From positions 1 through 13,485 of the forward strand of contig UQFC01000074.1 of NCBI GenBank assembly GCA_900540335.1: a DNA stretch of 13,485 bases, written 5' to 3'. Below the pieces are notes generated by a model. That model worked only from the letters and a program-made list of their open reading frames with translations, ran no database searches and had not been told where the DNA came from. Made by a program: the position numbers and the translations under genes. The first letter of the stretch is position 1. The number at the start of each line of letters is the position of its first letter. Shown piece after piece: positions 1 through 6,532 of this stretch. This DNA is from an uncultured Clostridium sp. (GTDB lineage Bacteria > Bacillota > Clostridia > Lachnospirales > Lachnospiraceae).

Positions 1-53
1 CAAAAGGCTGTCTGCTGAAGAAGATTAATCAATGTTGTTCCAATATAATCCAT
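1..53 (-). CDS. Na+-translocating decarboxylase beta subunit (OadB/GcdB/MmdB-like), 5' end only
   Basis: Only the first 17 codons lie in the window, reading MDYIGTTLINLLQQTAF; the gene continues past base 1. A GGAGGG ribosome binding site (60-65) sits 6 nt before the ATG at 51-53. The identity rests mainly on context: it follows a biotin carrier, an OadG-like subunit and a carboxyltransferase on the same strand, and in this type of operon the next gene is normally the multi-spanning beta subunit, which couples decarboxylation of carboxybiotin to Na+ export. The short N-terminus, with a hydrophobic stretch and a 'QQ-T/S-x-F' pattern, agrees with OadB-type starts as I remember them. It is too short for an independent call. 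Confidence 0.6.
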   Translation of the reverse strand, partial: MDYIGTTLINLLQQTAF

Positions 54-94
54 TTTAATCCCTCCATAAGGAACTTGCCGTTAATTGCAAGCTG

Positions 95-463
95 TTAGTT
101 TAATGTAGCAAGAACTGCGCCGGCTTCTACGGAATCGCCAACTGCTGCATTCAGACTTGCAACGGTGCCGTCCTGAGGAGCTACGATATCATTCTCCATC
201 TTCATGGCTTCCAGAACCATGATTGCATCACCCTTCTTTACTGCCTGTCCAACGGTTGCCTTTACTGCAAGGATCTTACCCGGCATGGGAGCAGAAACCT
301 TTACGGAGCCGGCTGCGCCTGCCGGTGCTGCTGCCTTGGGAGCTGCCTTCGGTGCTGCTTTCGGTGCTGCCTTGGGAGCTGCAGCTGCTGCGCCGGTGGA
401 GGTTCCTTCCTCTACGGTTACTTCATAAACATTACCATTCACTGTAATTGTATAATTTTTCAT
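95..463 (-). CDS. Biotin carboxyl carrier protein of the decarboxylase (gamma/BCCP subunit)
   Basis: This 122-residue protein carries biotin between the carboxyltransferase and the membrane decarboxylase. Residues 1-20 form a short beta-rich start, 25-52 are a flexible Ala/Pro/Lys linker with repeated KAAP units, and 53-122 form a biotinyl domain. The biotinylation motif EAMKM is at 85-89, with Lys88 the predicted modified residue; the upstream APMPGKI (58-64) and downstream VAPQDGTV are typical of this fold. A GGAGG site lies about 8 nt before the ATG. The gene sits 21 nt after the OadG-like gene and 41 nt before the beta subunit gene, so it is surely cotranscribed with them. A lipoyl domain is unlikely given the AMKM motif. 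The family and role are clear; the substrate of the complex is not. Confidence 0.93.
   Translation of the reverse strand: MKNYTITVNGNVYEVTVEEGTSTGAAAAAPKAAPKAAPKAAPKAAAPAGAAGSVKVSAPMPGKILAVKATVGQAVKKGDAIMVLEAMKMENDIVAPQDGTVASLNAAVGDSVEAGAVLATLN
330..377. repeat. Four tandem 12-bp units encoding the KAAP linker
   Basis: Four consecutive 12-bp units (330-341, 342-353, 354-365, 366-377) of the form gctgcYttSggW encode, on the minus strand, the Ala-Pro-Lys-Ala linker of the biotin carrier. Units 1 and 4 are identical; units 2 and 3 differ from each other by one base. This length-variable hinge lets the biotin domain swing between active sites. Number of units may vary between strains through slippage. 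Confidence 0.9.
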
Positions 464-484
464 GATAAATTCCTCCTAATATGC

Positions 485-1261
485 TTATGCTCTTTTCCAT
501 TTTGCGCCGGGTGCACGTTTGATGGAACGCACTACCAGGCCGTCCGTTGAAGAATTGGAAGCAGCTGCAATTGCTGCAGTAATAACTGCCACCAGTTCCA
601 GATCGTCAACCAGTTCCTCTTCTTCTGCCTCTACCGCTTCCACAACCGGTGCAGGAGCCGCCGGTGCTGCCGCCTCCTGTTTTGCCTTCATCTTTGCTTC
701 AAAGATATTGACAAACTTCATTCCGGCAATGATCAGGCTGATGAAAATCAGAACCATAAATACAGTTCCCATACCCAGAAGGGTATTCATAGCTGCCTTT
801 TCCATCTTTTCTCCGAAGCTGTATTCCGGAGTAAATGTGATGGATGTCGGCATCAGGCCCTGATCGCTCTCAGCCATAAACATCTTGAATTCTACATTCC
901 GCTTTTCAAACTGTGCCATAACCGTGCTGACATATTCGTCATCCTCGGAAAGTACAGTATCAGAAGAAATCACTCCTACAAATGCGCCGGTATCATTCAT
1001 TACGCTCATCCAGGAGGTAACACCGCCTGCAAGACCGTACTCCTTGTCCTCCAGAAGTGTTGCTTCCAGTTCCTTGGCCTGAGCCTCGTCAAGAGCTGCA
1101 ATATTCTGCAGAAGTCCTTCCGCACTCTGAGAAACACCCATAGATGTCATGGGGTCAAGCTCTTTCCCCTTGGTTTCCGTACCGGCAGAGCAGGCGGACA
1201 GGGAAAAGAGGCTGACTGTCATGCATAACACTAACAATACTCGCTTTATATACTGTTTCAT
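485..1261 (-). CDS. OadG-like membrane subunit of Na+-pump decarboxylase, with lipoprotein N-terminal domain
   Basis: The 258-residue product is much longer than typical OadG/MmdD delta-gamma subunits, which I recall as about 80-120 residues. Residues 1-23 are a lipoprotein signal ending in the lipobox LSAC, with Cys24 the predicted lipidated residue. Residues 25-155 form a soluble domain predicted to be outside the cell. A single membrane segment spans about 159-181. An Ala/Pro/Glu-rich linker (191-218) follows, then a conserved-looking OadG tail with ELVAVITAAIAAA and GLVVRSIKR and a WKRA end. In known complexes this subunit holds the beta subunit and carboxyltransferase together at the membrane. 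A GAGGTGA site lies 7 nt before the ATG. It begins 17 nt after the carboxyltransferase gene. The function of the outer domain is unknown to me. Confidence 0.85.
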   Translation of the reverse strand: MKQYIKRVLLVLCMTVSLFSLSACSAGTETKGKELDPMTSMGVSQSAEGLLQNIAALDEAQAKELEATLLEDKEYGLAGGVTSWMSVMNDTGAFVGVISSDTVLSEDDEYVSTVMAQFEKRNVEFKMFMAESDQGLMPTSITFTPEYSFGEKMEKAAMNTLLGMGTVFMVLIFISLIIAGMKFVNIFEAKMKAKQEAAAPAAPAPVVEAVEAEEEELVDDLELVAVITAAIAAASNSSTDGLVVRSIKRAPGAKWKRA

Positions 1262-1278
1262 ATATCAGTCACCTCGTT

Positions 1279-2733
1279 TTAAACCGTTCCATGTTTTCTG
1301 TCAGGACGATCCTCTCTCTTGGTAAACAGCATCTCGAAAGCTGCAATCACACGTTTTCTGGTATCGCATGCATCGATGATGTCATCCACATAACCTCTCT
1401 TTGCCGCTGCTACAGCGCTGGACTGAAGCTGGCGGTATGCCTCTGCCTTCTCTGCAATCAGAGCCAGGCTGTCGTCTGCCTTTGCAATCTCATCTGCATA
1501 CATAATCTTTGCAGCTGCCTGTGCATCCATCATTCCGACAGAAGCGTTCGGCCATGCATAAACAAGATCAGCGCCAATAGACTTGCTGTTCATAGTCAGA
1601 TATGCGCTGCCGTATGCTTCGCCTACAATTACAGTCACTTTCGGAACGCTTGCATCTGCAAATGCATAGGTCAGACGGCCTGCTGCCTTTGCAATCCGGC
1701 GCTCTGTACATTTGCTTGCTTTATAGCCCTTTACATTTACCAGGGTTAACAGAGGAATGTTGAAAGCGTCACAGAAGGAAACAAACTTCTCTGCCTTCTC
1801 GCAGCCGCGATAGGAAAGAACTGCGTCATACTCGCCTTCCTTCACACCGTTTTCACCATATACCTCGGTTCTGTTTGCCACACAGCCTACGGTCATGCCG
1901 TTCAGACGGATAAATCCGGTAACCATGGACGGATCGTAGTCTTTCTTTACTTCCATAAAGAAGTTGTCATCTGAAATCTGAGCCAGAGCCAGATCGGTAG
2001 CACCTGCACAGTTCTCAATATCAGAGCAGATGCGGTTTAAATCATCCTCACACTCGCTGTAGGACATATCATCCTCATTGTTTGCAGGCAGAATAGAAAC
2101 CAGTGTGCGAATCTGAGAAAGAATCTCATCCTCACTGCCGGTAAAATCTGCCAGACCAGCCTCTTCACTCTGGAAAGCAGCACAGGAGGTGTCACATTTT
2201 TCAATGCGGTTGCCGTCAATCGCATTGGGAGAATTTACAAACAGTTTTGCCTTTTTGTTCTCCATAAACACAAAATCTGCCATTGCAGAAGATACTGCCA
2301 TACCGCCGCCGCAGGTACCGAACACTGCGGAAATCTGCGGAACAACACCGGAAGCCATTGCCTGGCTTAAATACATCTGGCCAAAACCGTTTAATGCGTC
2401 CGTTGCTTCCTGCAGTCTTAAACCGGCACAGTCAATCAGTCCGATAACCGGCGCTCCCATCTTCACTGCCATGGAATAAATGTTGGAAATCTTCTTTGCA
2501 TGCATCTCACCCATGGAACCGCCCAGTACAGACGCATCCTGGCTGTACACATACACCAGGCATCCCTCAATGGTACCGTAACCGGTTACTACACCATCTG
2601 CGGGAGTTTCCCTGTCAGTCATGTTAAAATCAGTGCTTCTTGCTGTTACATAAGCGCCGACTTCAACAAAACTGTTCTCATCAAGCAATGCATTGATTCT
2701 GTTACTTGCTGATGTTTGTGCTGAATTACTCAT
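1279..2733 (-). CDS. Biotin-dependent carboxyltransferase (acyl-CoA decarboxylase alpha subunit family)
   Basis: This 484-residue protein of the crotonase-like carboxyltransferase family would move a carboxyl group from an acyl-CoA to biotin. The N-half shows DGVVTGYGTIEGCLVY (47-62), GGSMGEMHAKKI (71-82) and the GTCGGGMAVSSAM stretch (139-151), which keeps the glycines of the first oxyanion hole. The C-half shows FCDAFNIPLLTLV (320-332), AYGSAYLTM (373-381) and a family-typical KREDRP-RKHG end. The usual SGGARIQE is CAGLRLQE, PGF is KGY, and AYGGAY is AYGSAY, so I do not assign methylmalonyl-CoA as substrate. An ATG 15 bp upstream (2748) is rejected: it overlaps the GGAGGA site (2741-2746), which is spaced 7 nt from the ATG at 2733. 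It is the first gene of the operon. Confidence 0.85.
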   Translation of the reverse strand: MSNSAQTSASNRINALLDENSFVEVGAYVTARSTDFNMTDRETPADGVVTGYGTIEGCLVYVYSQDASVLGGSMGEMHAKKISNIYSMAVKMGAPVIGLIDCAGLRLQEATDALNGFGQMYLSQAMASGVVPQISAVFGTCGGGMAVSSAMADFVFMENKKAKLFVNSPNAIDGNRIEKCDTSCAAFQSEEAGLADFTGSEDEILSQIRTLVSILPANNEDDMSYSECEDDLNRICSDIENCAGATDLALAQISDDNFFMEVKKDYDPSMVTGFIRLNGMTVGCVANRTEVYGENGVKEGEYDAVLSYRGCEKAEKFVSFCDAFNIPLLTLVNVKGYKASKCTERRIAKAAGRLTYAFADASVPKVTVIVGEAYGSAYLTMNSKSIGADLVYAWPNASVGMMDAQAAAKIMYADEIAKADDSLALIAEKAEAYRQLQSSAVAAAKRGYVDDIIDACDTRKRVIAAFEMLFTKREDRPDRKHGTV

Positions 2734-2750
2734 TTTGCAATCCTCCATTT

Positions 2751-2813
2751 TGAAATATTTTCACGACATGACGAAACCCCGCAAAAAACAAAGCGGAAAA
2801 TCTCGTCCTGTCG
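2751..2813 (-). promoter_or_regulatory. Structured 5' leader of the decarboxylase operon
   Basis: Between promoter and ribosome binding site, the minus-strand RNA can form a long imperfect hairpin. The arm CGACAgGACGA (2803-2813) pairs with TCGTCaTGTCG (2764-2774), and an inner stem CCGC/GCGG extended by two G-U pairs is capped by a T-rich loop. A second small hairpin, TGAAA-n3-TTTCA (2751-2763), lies just before the GGAGGA site. No T-run follows, so it is not an intrinsic terminator. It may stabilise the mRNA or regulate translation. It matches no riboswitch I recognise. Confidence 0.5.
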
Positions 2814-2842
2814 CTTAGTAAATCCAATTTCTGCCGATTTTA

Positions 2843-2871
2843 ATTGTATAATGTCCTGCAGCAAATTTCAA
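2843..2871 (-). promoter_or_regulatory. Sigma-A promoter of the decarboxylase operon
   Basis: On the minus strand, TTGAAA (2866-2871), a 17-nt spacer, and TACAAT (2843-2848) give five of six matches at each box with ideal spacing. It starts 9 bp after the stop codon of the upstream carboxypeptidase gene and predicts a leader of about 100 nt. The operon can therefore be transcribed independently of that gene. Confidence 0.8.
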
Positions 2872-2880
2872 GTTATTTTT

Positions 2881-4197
2881 TTAACTTTTGATTTTTTTAG
2901 GCATTTTTTGCCAAAAAATCTCCATAACCATTCGAAGACAGGAAGAAAATTTCCACTCCTCCACCGAAGCTTCCAGATAAAGCGGATACACTGCAATCAC
3001 CGTCCCGTTAAGACGGTATATCCGGTATCCCGCCACATCCCCTGCCCGTACCGGAGCTCTCCTCCTGTCCGGAAGCCTGGTACAGCATTCCACCTGTTCC
3101 CGGTCTGATACCAGAAGTCTTAAATGACGTTCCTCTTCCCTCAGACGGCTGCTGACAGGAACCCTCACAGGTTCTTTTCCTCCTTCCACCAGCATACTCC
3201 ATGACTGCTCCGGCTCGAATACATCCCGGTAATGATAACAGGTCTTTCCATACTCCAAAAGCGTCCTTGCATCTTCCCATTTATAAGTTTTATGAGGAGG
3301 CCACCCGCTTCCCAGAAGCGCGATAATAAAAGTCCTTCCCTCACTTTCCAGAGCCCCTACATAAGAATACCCCGCGCCTCCGGTAAAGCCTGTCTTTCCC
3401 GTCAGGGCTCCCTCCATCATGGTCAAAAGGGCATTATGGTTTCCGCAGTACCGGGAATAACGGCCGGAGCGATCGGCAATGGTTTTTCCCGAGGTTCCTG
3501 TGATTTCCAGAAATGCCTCCTTCTTTGGTGAATCCCGGATACAGTATCTTAGAATCGCCGCTAAATCTTCTGCTGTTGTCCCGTGATTTTTCTCACTTCC
3601 GTCCGGCATAGAAGAAACGGCATCCAGTCCGTTCGGCGTAATAAACCAGGTGTTTTTACAGCCGATATCCCTCGCCTTCTGATTCATCATGGATGCAAAT
3701 CCCTCCACGCTTCCCCCTATATGCTCTGCAATCGCCACCGCAGAATCATTGTGAGACTCCAGCATCAGAGAATACAAAAGCTCCTGAAGGCGAAATTCCG
3801 TACCGGCCGGAACCCCCAGATGAACCTTGGGCTGAGAGGCAGCCTTCGGGGAAAACCGGCAGAATTCCTCCGGATTCCCGTTTTCCAGAGCCAGAATGCA
3901 GGTCATGATTTTCGTCGTACTGGCCATGGGACGAAAGGTTTTCTCCTCCTTTCCATAAAGAATGCGTCCGCTGTCTGCATCCATCAAAACAGCGCTGACT
4001 GCATGAAGACGAAGGTCTGGGCGGCCAAAGTCCGTCTCCTGTATTTCAGATCCTTCTATGCTCCTCTCCCGTATTGTCCCTTCCCATTGTGTATTCTCCA
4101 CCGGTATGGTGCGGGCCGGCATAGAAGCGCTTCCCCACACAGCAAATCCGGCTGTAATTCCTATCATTAAACCGCAGGCACGGCTTCGTTTTCCCAT
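2881..4197 (-). CDS. D-alanyl-D-alanine carboxypeptidase (DacF/PBP5-type, peptidase S11)
   Basis: This 438-residue secreted penicillin-binding protein trims the terminal D-Ala from peptidoglycan stem peptides. A hydrophobic N-terminus (about 8-25) after MGKRSR looks like a signal peptide. The three active-site motifs are present and correctly ordered: SxxK as STTK at 93-96 (Ser93 the nucleophile), SxN as SHN at 148-150, and KTG at 268-270. The C-terminal region (about 325-410) resembles the beta-rich tail domain of this family. The last about 20 residues, after EEWKF, are hydrophobic and basic, compatible with a membrane-associated amphipathic helix. The start codon has a GGTGAG-type site just upstream. 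It faces the DNA polymerase gene divergently; I found no convincing promoter for it. Sporulation-type (DacF) and vegetative (DacA) roles cannot be told apart here. Confidence 0.93.
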   Translation of the reverse strand: MGKRSRACGLMIGITAGFAVWGSASMPARTIPVENTQWEGTIRERSIEGSEIQETDFGRPDLRLHAVSAVLMDADSGRILYGKEEKTFRPMASTTKIMTCILALENGNPEEFCRFSPKAASQPKVHLGVPAGTEFRLQELLYSLMLESHNDSAVAIAEHIGGSVEGFASMMNQKARDIGCKNTWFITPNGLDAVSSMPDGSEKNHGTTAEDLAAILRYCIRDSPKKEAFLEITGTSGKTIADRSGRYSRYCGNHNALLTMMEGALTGKTGFTGGAGYSYVGALESEGRTFIIALLGSGWPPHKTYKWEDARTLLEYGKTCYHYRDVFEPEQSWSMLVEGGKEPVRVPVSSRLREEERHLRLLVSDREQVECCTRLPDRRRAPVRAGDVAGYRIYRLNGTVIAVYPLYLEASVEEWKFSSCLRMVMEIFWQKMPKKIKS

Positions 4198-4229
4198 TCT
4201 CTCACCCGGAACCTATCATTACCTGATCC

Positions 4230-4260
4230 TATTCTGGTATTTTTTTAATTATTCTGGTAT
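4230..4260. repeat. 11-bp direct repeat, 20-bp period, in divergent intergenic region
   Basis: TATTCTGGTAT occurs perfectly at 4230-4240 and 4250-4260, separated by a T-rich spacer. The 20-bp period is about two helical turns, so both copies face the same side of the DNA. The second copy includes the TGgTAT of the polymerase gene's extended -10 box. It may be an operator or a small duplication. Confidence 0.55.
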
Positions 4261-4263
4261 GAT
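4255..4263 (+). promoter_or_regulatory. Extended -10 promoter of the Y-family polymerase gene
   Basis: TGgTATGAT is an extended -10 element (TG at 4255-4256, TATGAT at 4258-4263) about 57 bp upstream of the start codon. The -35 region at normal spacing is a poor match (TGGTAT), which an extended -10 can tolerate. No Gram-positive LexA box (CGAAC-n4-GTTCG) is visible nearby, so SOS control is not supported from this sequence. Confidence 0.5.
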
Positions 4264-4319
4264 AGACAAAGAAACTGCGGGATATTTCCCGGGTGTCAAA
4301 GTCGAAGGGAGGTCTGTCT

Positions 4320-5585
4320 ATGGAACGGCAGAGACTTATTTTTCATATTGATGTGAATTCCGCCTTTCTCAGCTGGGAATCTGTCTATCGTCTGTCAAAG
4401 GATCCCCATGCAGTAGATCTGCGAACCATTCCATCTGCAGTCGGAGGAGATGCCAAATCCCGCCACGGGATTGTACTGGCAAAATCAGTTCCTGCCAGAC
4501 AATATGGAATTTCCACAGCCGAACCTCTGGTATCCGCCCTGAAAAAATGCCCGGAATTAACCATTGTTCCATCCCGCTTTGACCTTTACCTGGAGTATTC
4601 CGGAAAACTGATCCGTCTCCTTGAAGAGTATACGCCTGATATTGAAAAATTCAGTATTGATGAGGCATTTCTTGATATGACAGAAACCATCCACCTCTTT
4701 GGCAGTCCTGCTGAAACTGCGGATCGCATTCGGGAACGGATTCACAGAGAGCTTGGCTTTACCGTCAATGTAGGGGTTTCTTCCAACAAACTTCTGGCAA
4801 AAATGGCCTCTGATTTTGAAAAGCCTGATAAAACCCATACCCTTTTTCCTTCTGAAATACCGGACAAAATGTGGCCTCTTCCCCTGCGCAGTCTGTTTTT
4901 TGTAGGGAGCTCCGCTGCCCTGCGCATGGAAAAAATCGGTCTTCACACCATCGGAGATATTGCCTCCTGCGACTGCTCGATTTTGAAAGCCCATCTGGGA
5001 GACAAATACGGCACCCTGATCCACCGGTATGCAAATGGGATTGACGACTCTCCCGTGGAAGAAAGAGAACCGCTCAACAAGGGCTATGGCAACAGTATTA
5101 CTCTGCCCCAGGATATTTCCGACTATTCCACTGCCTGCCAGGTTCTTCTTGCGCTCAGCGAAACTGTCGGAGCACGGCTGAGGGAAAGCCATGTTCGCTG
5201 CACCTGCGTCTGCGTGGAATTAAAGGACTGGCAGTTCCACAGCCATTCCCATCAGGCAGCGCTTCCCTATGCAACAGATTCCACCACGCTGATTTACCAG
5301 AAGGCTTGCCAGCTCCTGAAGGAATTCTGGGATTTTACCCCGGTTCGTCTCATCGGTCTTAGGACCAGCCGTATTGACGAAACCCGGTTCCACCAGATGA
5401 ATCTGTTTGAAACAGAACAGTCCCGCCGGATGAACGCTCTGGAAAAGGCCGTTGACTCTATCCGCGACAAATACGGCGTTGACAGCATCAAACGGGCCAG
5501 CTTTCTGGAAAAAGACCTGGTTGTGGATCATACGGTCAGCAAGAAAAAACATCTGAAGCAGAAAGGAGAACCATACCAGCCGTGA
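4320..5585 (+). CDS. dinB: Y-family DNA polymerase (DinB / Pol IV type)
   Basis: This is a 421-residue translesion DNA polymerase that copies past damaged bases. The first metal-binding motif is FHIDVNSAFLSWE (8-20) with Asp11; the second is SIDEAFLDMT (112-121) with Asp114 and Glu115. A helix-hairpin-helix-like segment spans about 190-215, and the little-finger domain about 250-355. QMNLF (359-363) fits the beta-clamp binding consensus. The first motif reads DVNSAF rather than the E. coli-type DMDxFF; Phe16 aligns with the steric gate. I chose the ATG at 4320 because AAGGGAGG (4305-4312) is 7 nt upstream; an ATG at 4293 would precede that site and add nine unconserved residues. The stop overlaps the next gene by 4 nt, so translation is probably coupled. 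Confidence 0.93.
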   Translation: MERQRLIFHIDVNSAFLSWESVYRLSKDPHAVDLRTIPSAVGGDAKSRHGIVLAKSVPARQYGISTAEPLVSALKKCPELTIVPSRFDLYLEYSGKLIRLLEEYTPDIEKFSIDEAFLDMTETIHLFGSPAETADRIRERIHRELGFTVNVGVSSNKLLAKMASDFEKPDKTHTLFPSEIPDKMWPLPLRSLFFVGSSAALRMEKIGLHTIGDIASCDCSILKAHLGDKYGTLIHRYANGIDDSPVEEREPLNKGYGNSITLPQDISDYSTACQVLLALSETVGARLRESHVRCTCVCVELKDWQFHSHSHQAALPYATDSTTLIYQKACQLLKEFWDFTPVRLIGLRTSRIDETRFHQMNLFETEQSRRMNALEKAVDSIRDKYGVDSIKRASFLEKDLVVDHTVSKKKHLKQKGEPYQP

Positions 5586-6532
5586 GACAGGTATTTACTT
5601 ATACTGTATCCCCTCAGACGGAAATTACTGTACAGAATCTGCTCCTCTCCCGGGGCTATTCCAAACGTCTGATTATTGATTTAAAGGCCCTGGAGGACGG
5701 TCTTACCGTGGAAGGCCATCGTGTCTGCACTCCCTATGTGCTGCAGCCGGGACAAACACTTACGGTTACCCTTCCGCCGGAAAAGAATTCTCCTCATATT
5801 GATCCGGTCTGTCTGCCCTTTCTCGTTGTTTATGAAGACGAACACCTGATGATTCTGAATAAACCATCGGGAATGCCCATCCATCCTTCCCAGGGAAACC
5901 ATGACAATTCCCTCGCCAACGGCGTAGCCTGGTATTTTCGTCAGAAAAATCTTCCCTTTACCTTCCGGGTTGTGAACCGGCTGGATCGGGATACGACCGG
6001 CCTTCTGATTCTGGCCAAGCACAGCCTCAGCGCCTGTCTTCTTTCGGATATGATGAAAAAACGAGAAATCCGGCGCACCTATCTGGCTGCTGTACAGGGA
6101 AAGCCGGAGCCGGAATCCGGAGTGATCTGTGCGCCGATTTCCAGAGCTGACAACTCCACCATTGAGCGGTGCGTGGATTTTGTCCATGGCGAGCAGGCCG
6201 TCACCCGCTACCAGGTTCTTTACACCAATCCTGCCTCCGGCACCTCCCTGGTAGAGCTTCACCTGGAAACAGGACGCACCCATCAGATCCGCGTTCATAT
6301 GAAATATCTTGGTTTTCCTCTCCTGGGTGATTTTCTTTATTATCCGGACTTCAGTCTGATTCAAAGACAGAGCCTTCACTCCTGGAAGCTGGAATTTACT
6401 CATCCCATAACAAAAGAACCGCTGGCCTTTACGGCTGCGGTTCCTGATGATATGCAGTGCTTTCTTCCGGAGGGAGAAGCCAGACGTCCTTTTACAGCTC
6501 CTGGCGAAGCCCCTTTGGGTAATGATTCTTAA
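5582..6532 (+). CDS. RluA-family RNA pseudouridine synthase
   Basis: This 316-residue enzyme isomerises uridine to pseudouridine in rRNA or tRNA. Residues about 12-68 look like an S4-type RNA-binding domain. The catalytic core begins near 80 with LVVYEDEHLMILNKPSGMPIHP (81-102) and contains the signature VNRLDRDTTG (131-140), with Asp135 the catalytic residue. RxYLAAVQG (165-173) and LETGRTHQIRVH (228-239) are also typical. It starts with GTG inside a GTGA overlap with the polymerase stop codon. An AGAAAGGAG site lies 13 nt upstream, which is long, so translation may depend on coupling. The 3' end overlaps the convergent methyltransferase gene by 41 bp. The target uridine (RluD-, RluC- or YlyB-like) cannot be assigned. 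Confidence 0.92.
   Translation: MRQVFTYTVSPQTEITVQNLLLSRGYSKRLIIDLKALEDGLTVEGHRVCTPYVLQPGQTLTVTLPPEKNSPHIDPVCLPFLVVYEDEHLMILNKPSGMPIHPSQGNHDNSLANGVAWYFRQKNLPFTFRVVNRLDRDTTGLLILAKHSLSACLLSDMMKKREIRRTYLAAVQGKPEPESGVICAPISRADNSTIERCVDFVHGEQAVTRYQVLYTNPASGTSLVELHLETGRTHQIRVHMKYLGFPLLGDFLYYPDFSLIQRQSLHSWKLEFTHPITKEPLAFTAAVPDDMQCFLPEGEARRPFTAPGEAPLGNDS

Noticed and set aside
74..91. CTTGC-n8-GCAAG hairpin between the biotin carrier and beta subunit genes
   Set aside because: Only five pairs with an eight-base loop and no T-run; it might matter for mRNA processing but is within chance expectation.
2762..2770. Minimal ORF ATG-TCG-TGA in the leader of the decarboxylase operon
   Set aside because: Two codons only and no convincing ribosome binding site; most likely chance within the hairpin arm.
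3583..4170. 195-codon open frame on the plus strand opposite the carboxypeptidase gene
   Set aside because: The minus strand has all three penicillin-binding motifs; the plus frame has no recognisable domain and no good ribosome binding site.
4295..4300. TTGACA on the minus strand as a -35 for the carboxypeptidase gene
   Set aside because: No acceptable -10 box lies 16-18 nt downstream of it, so I could not support a promoter there.
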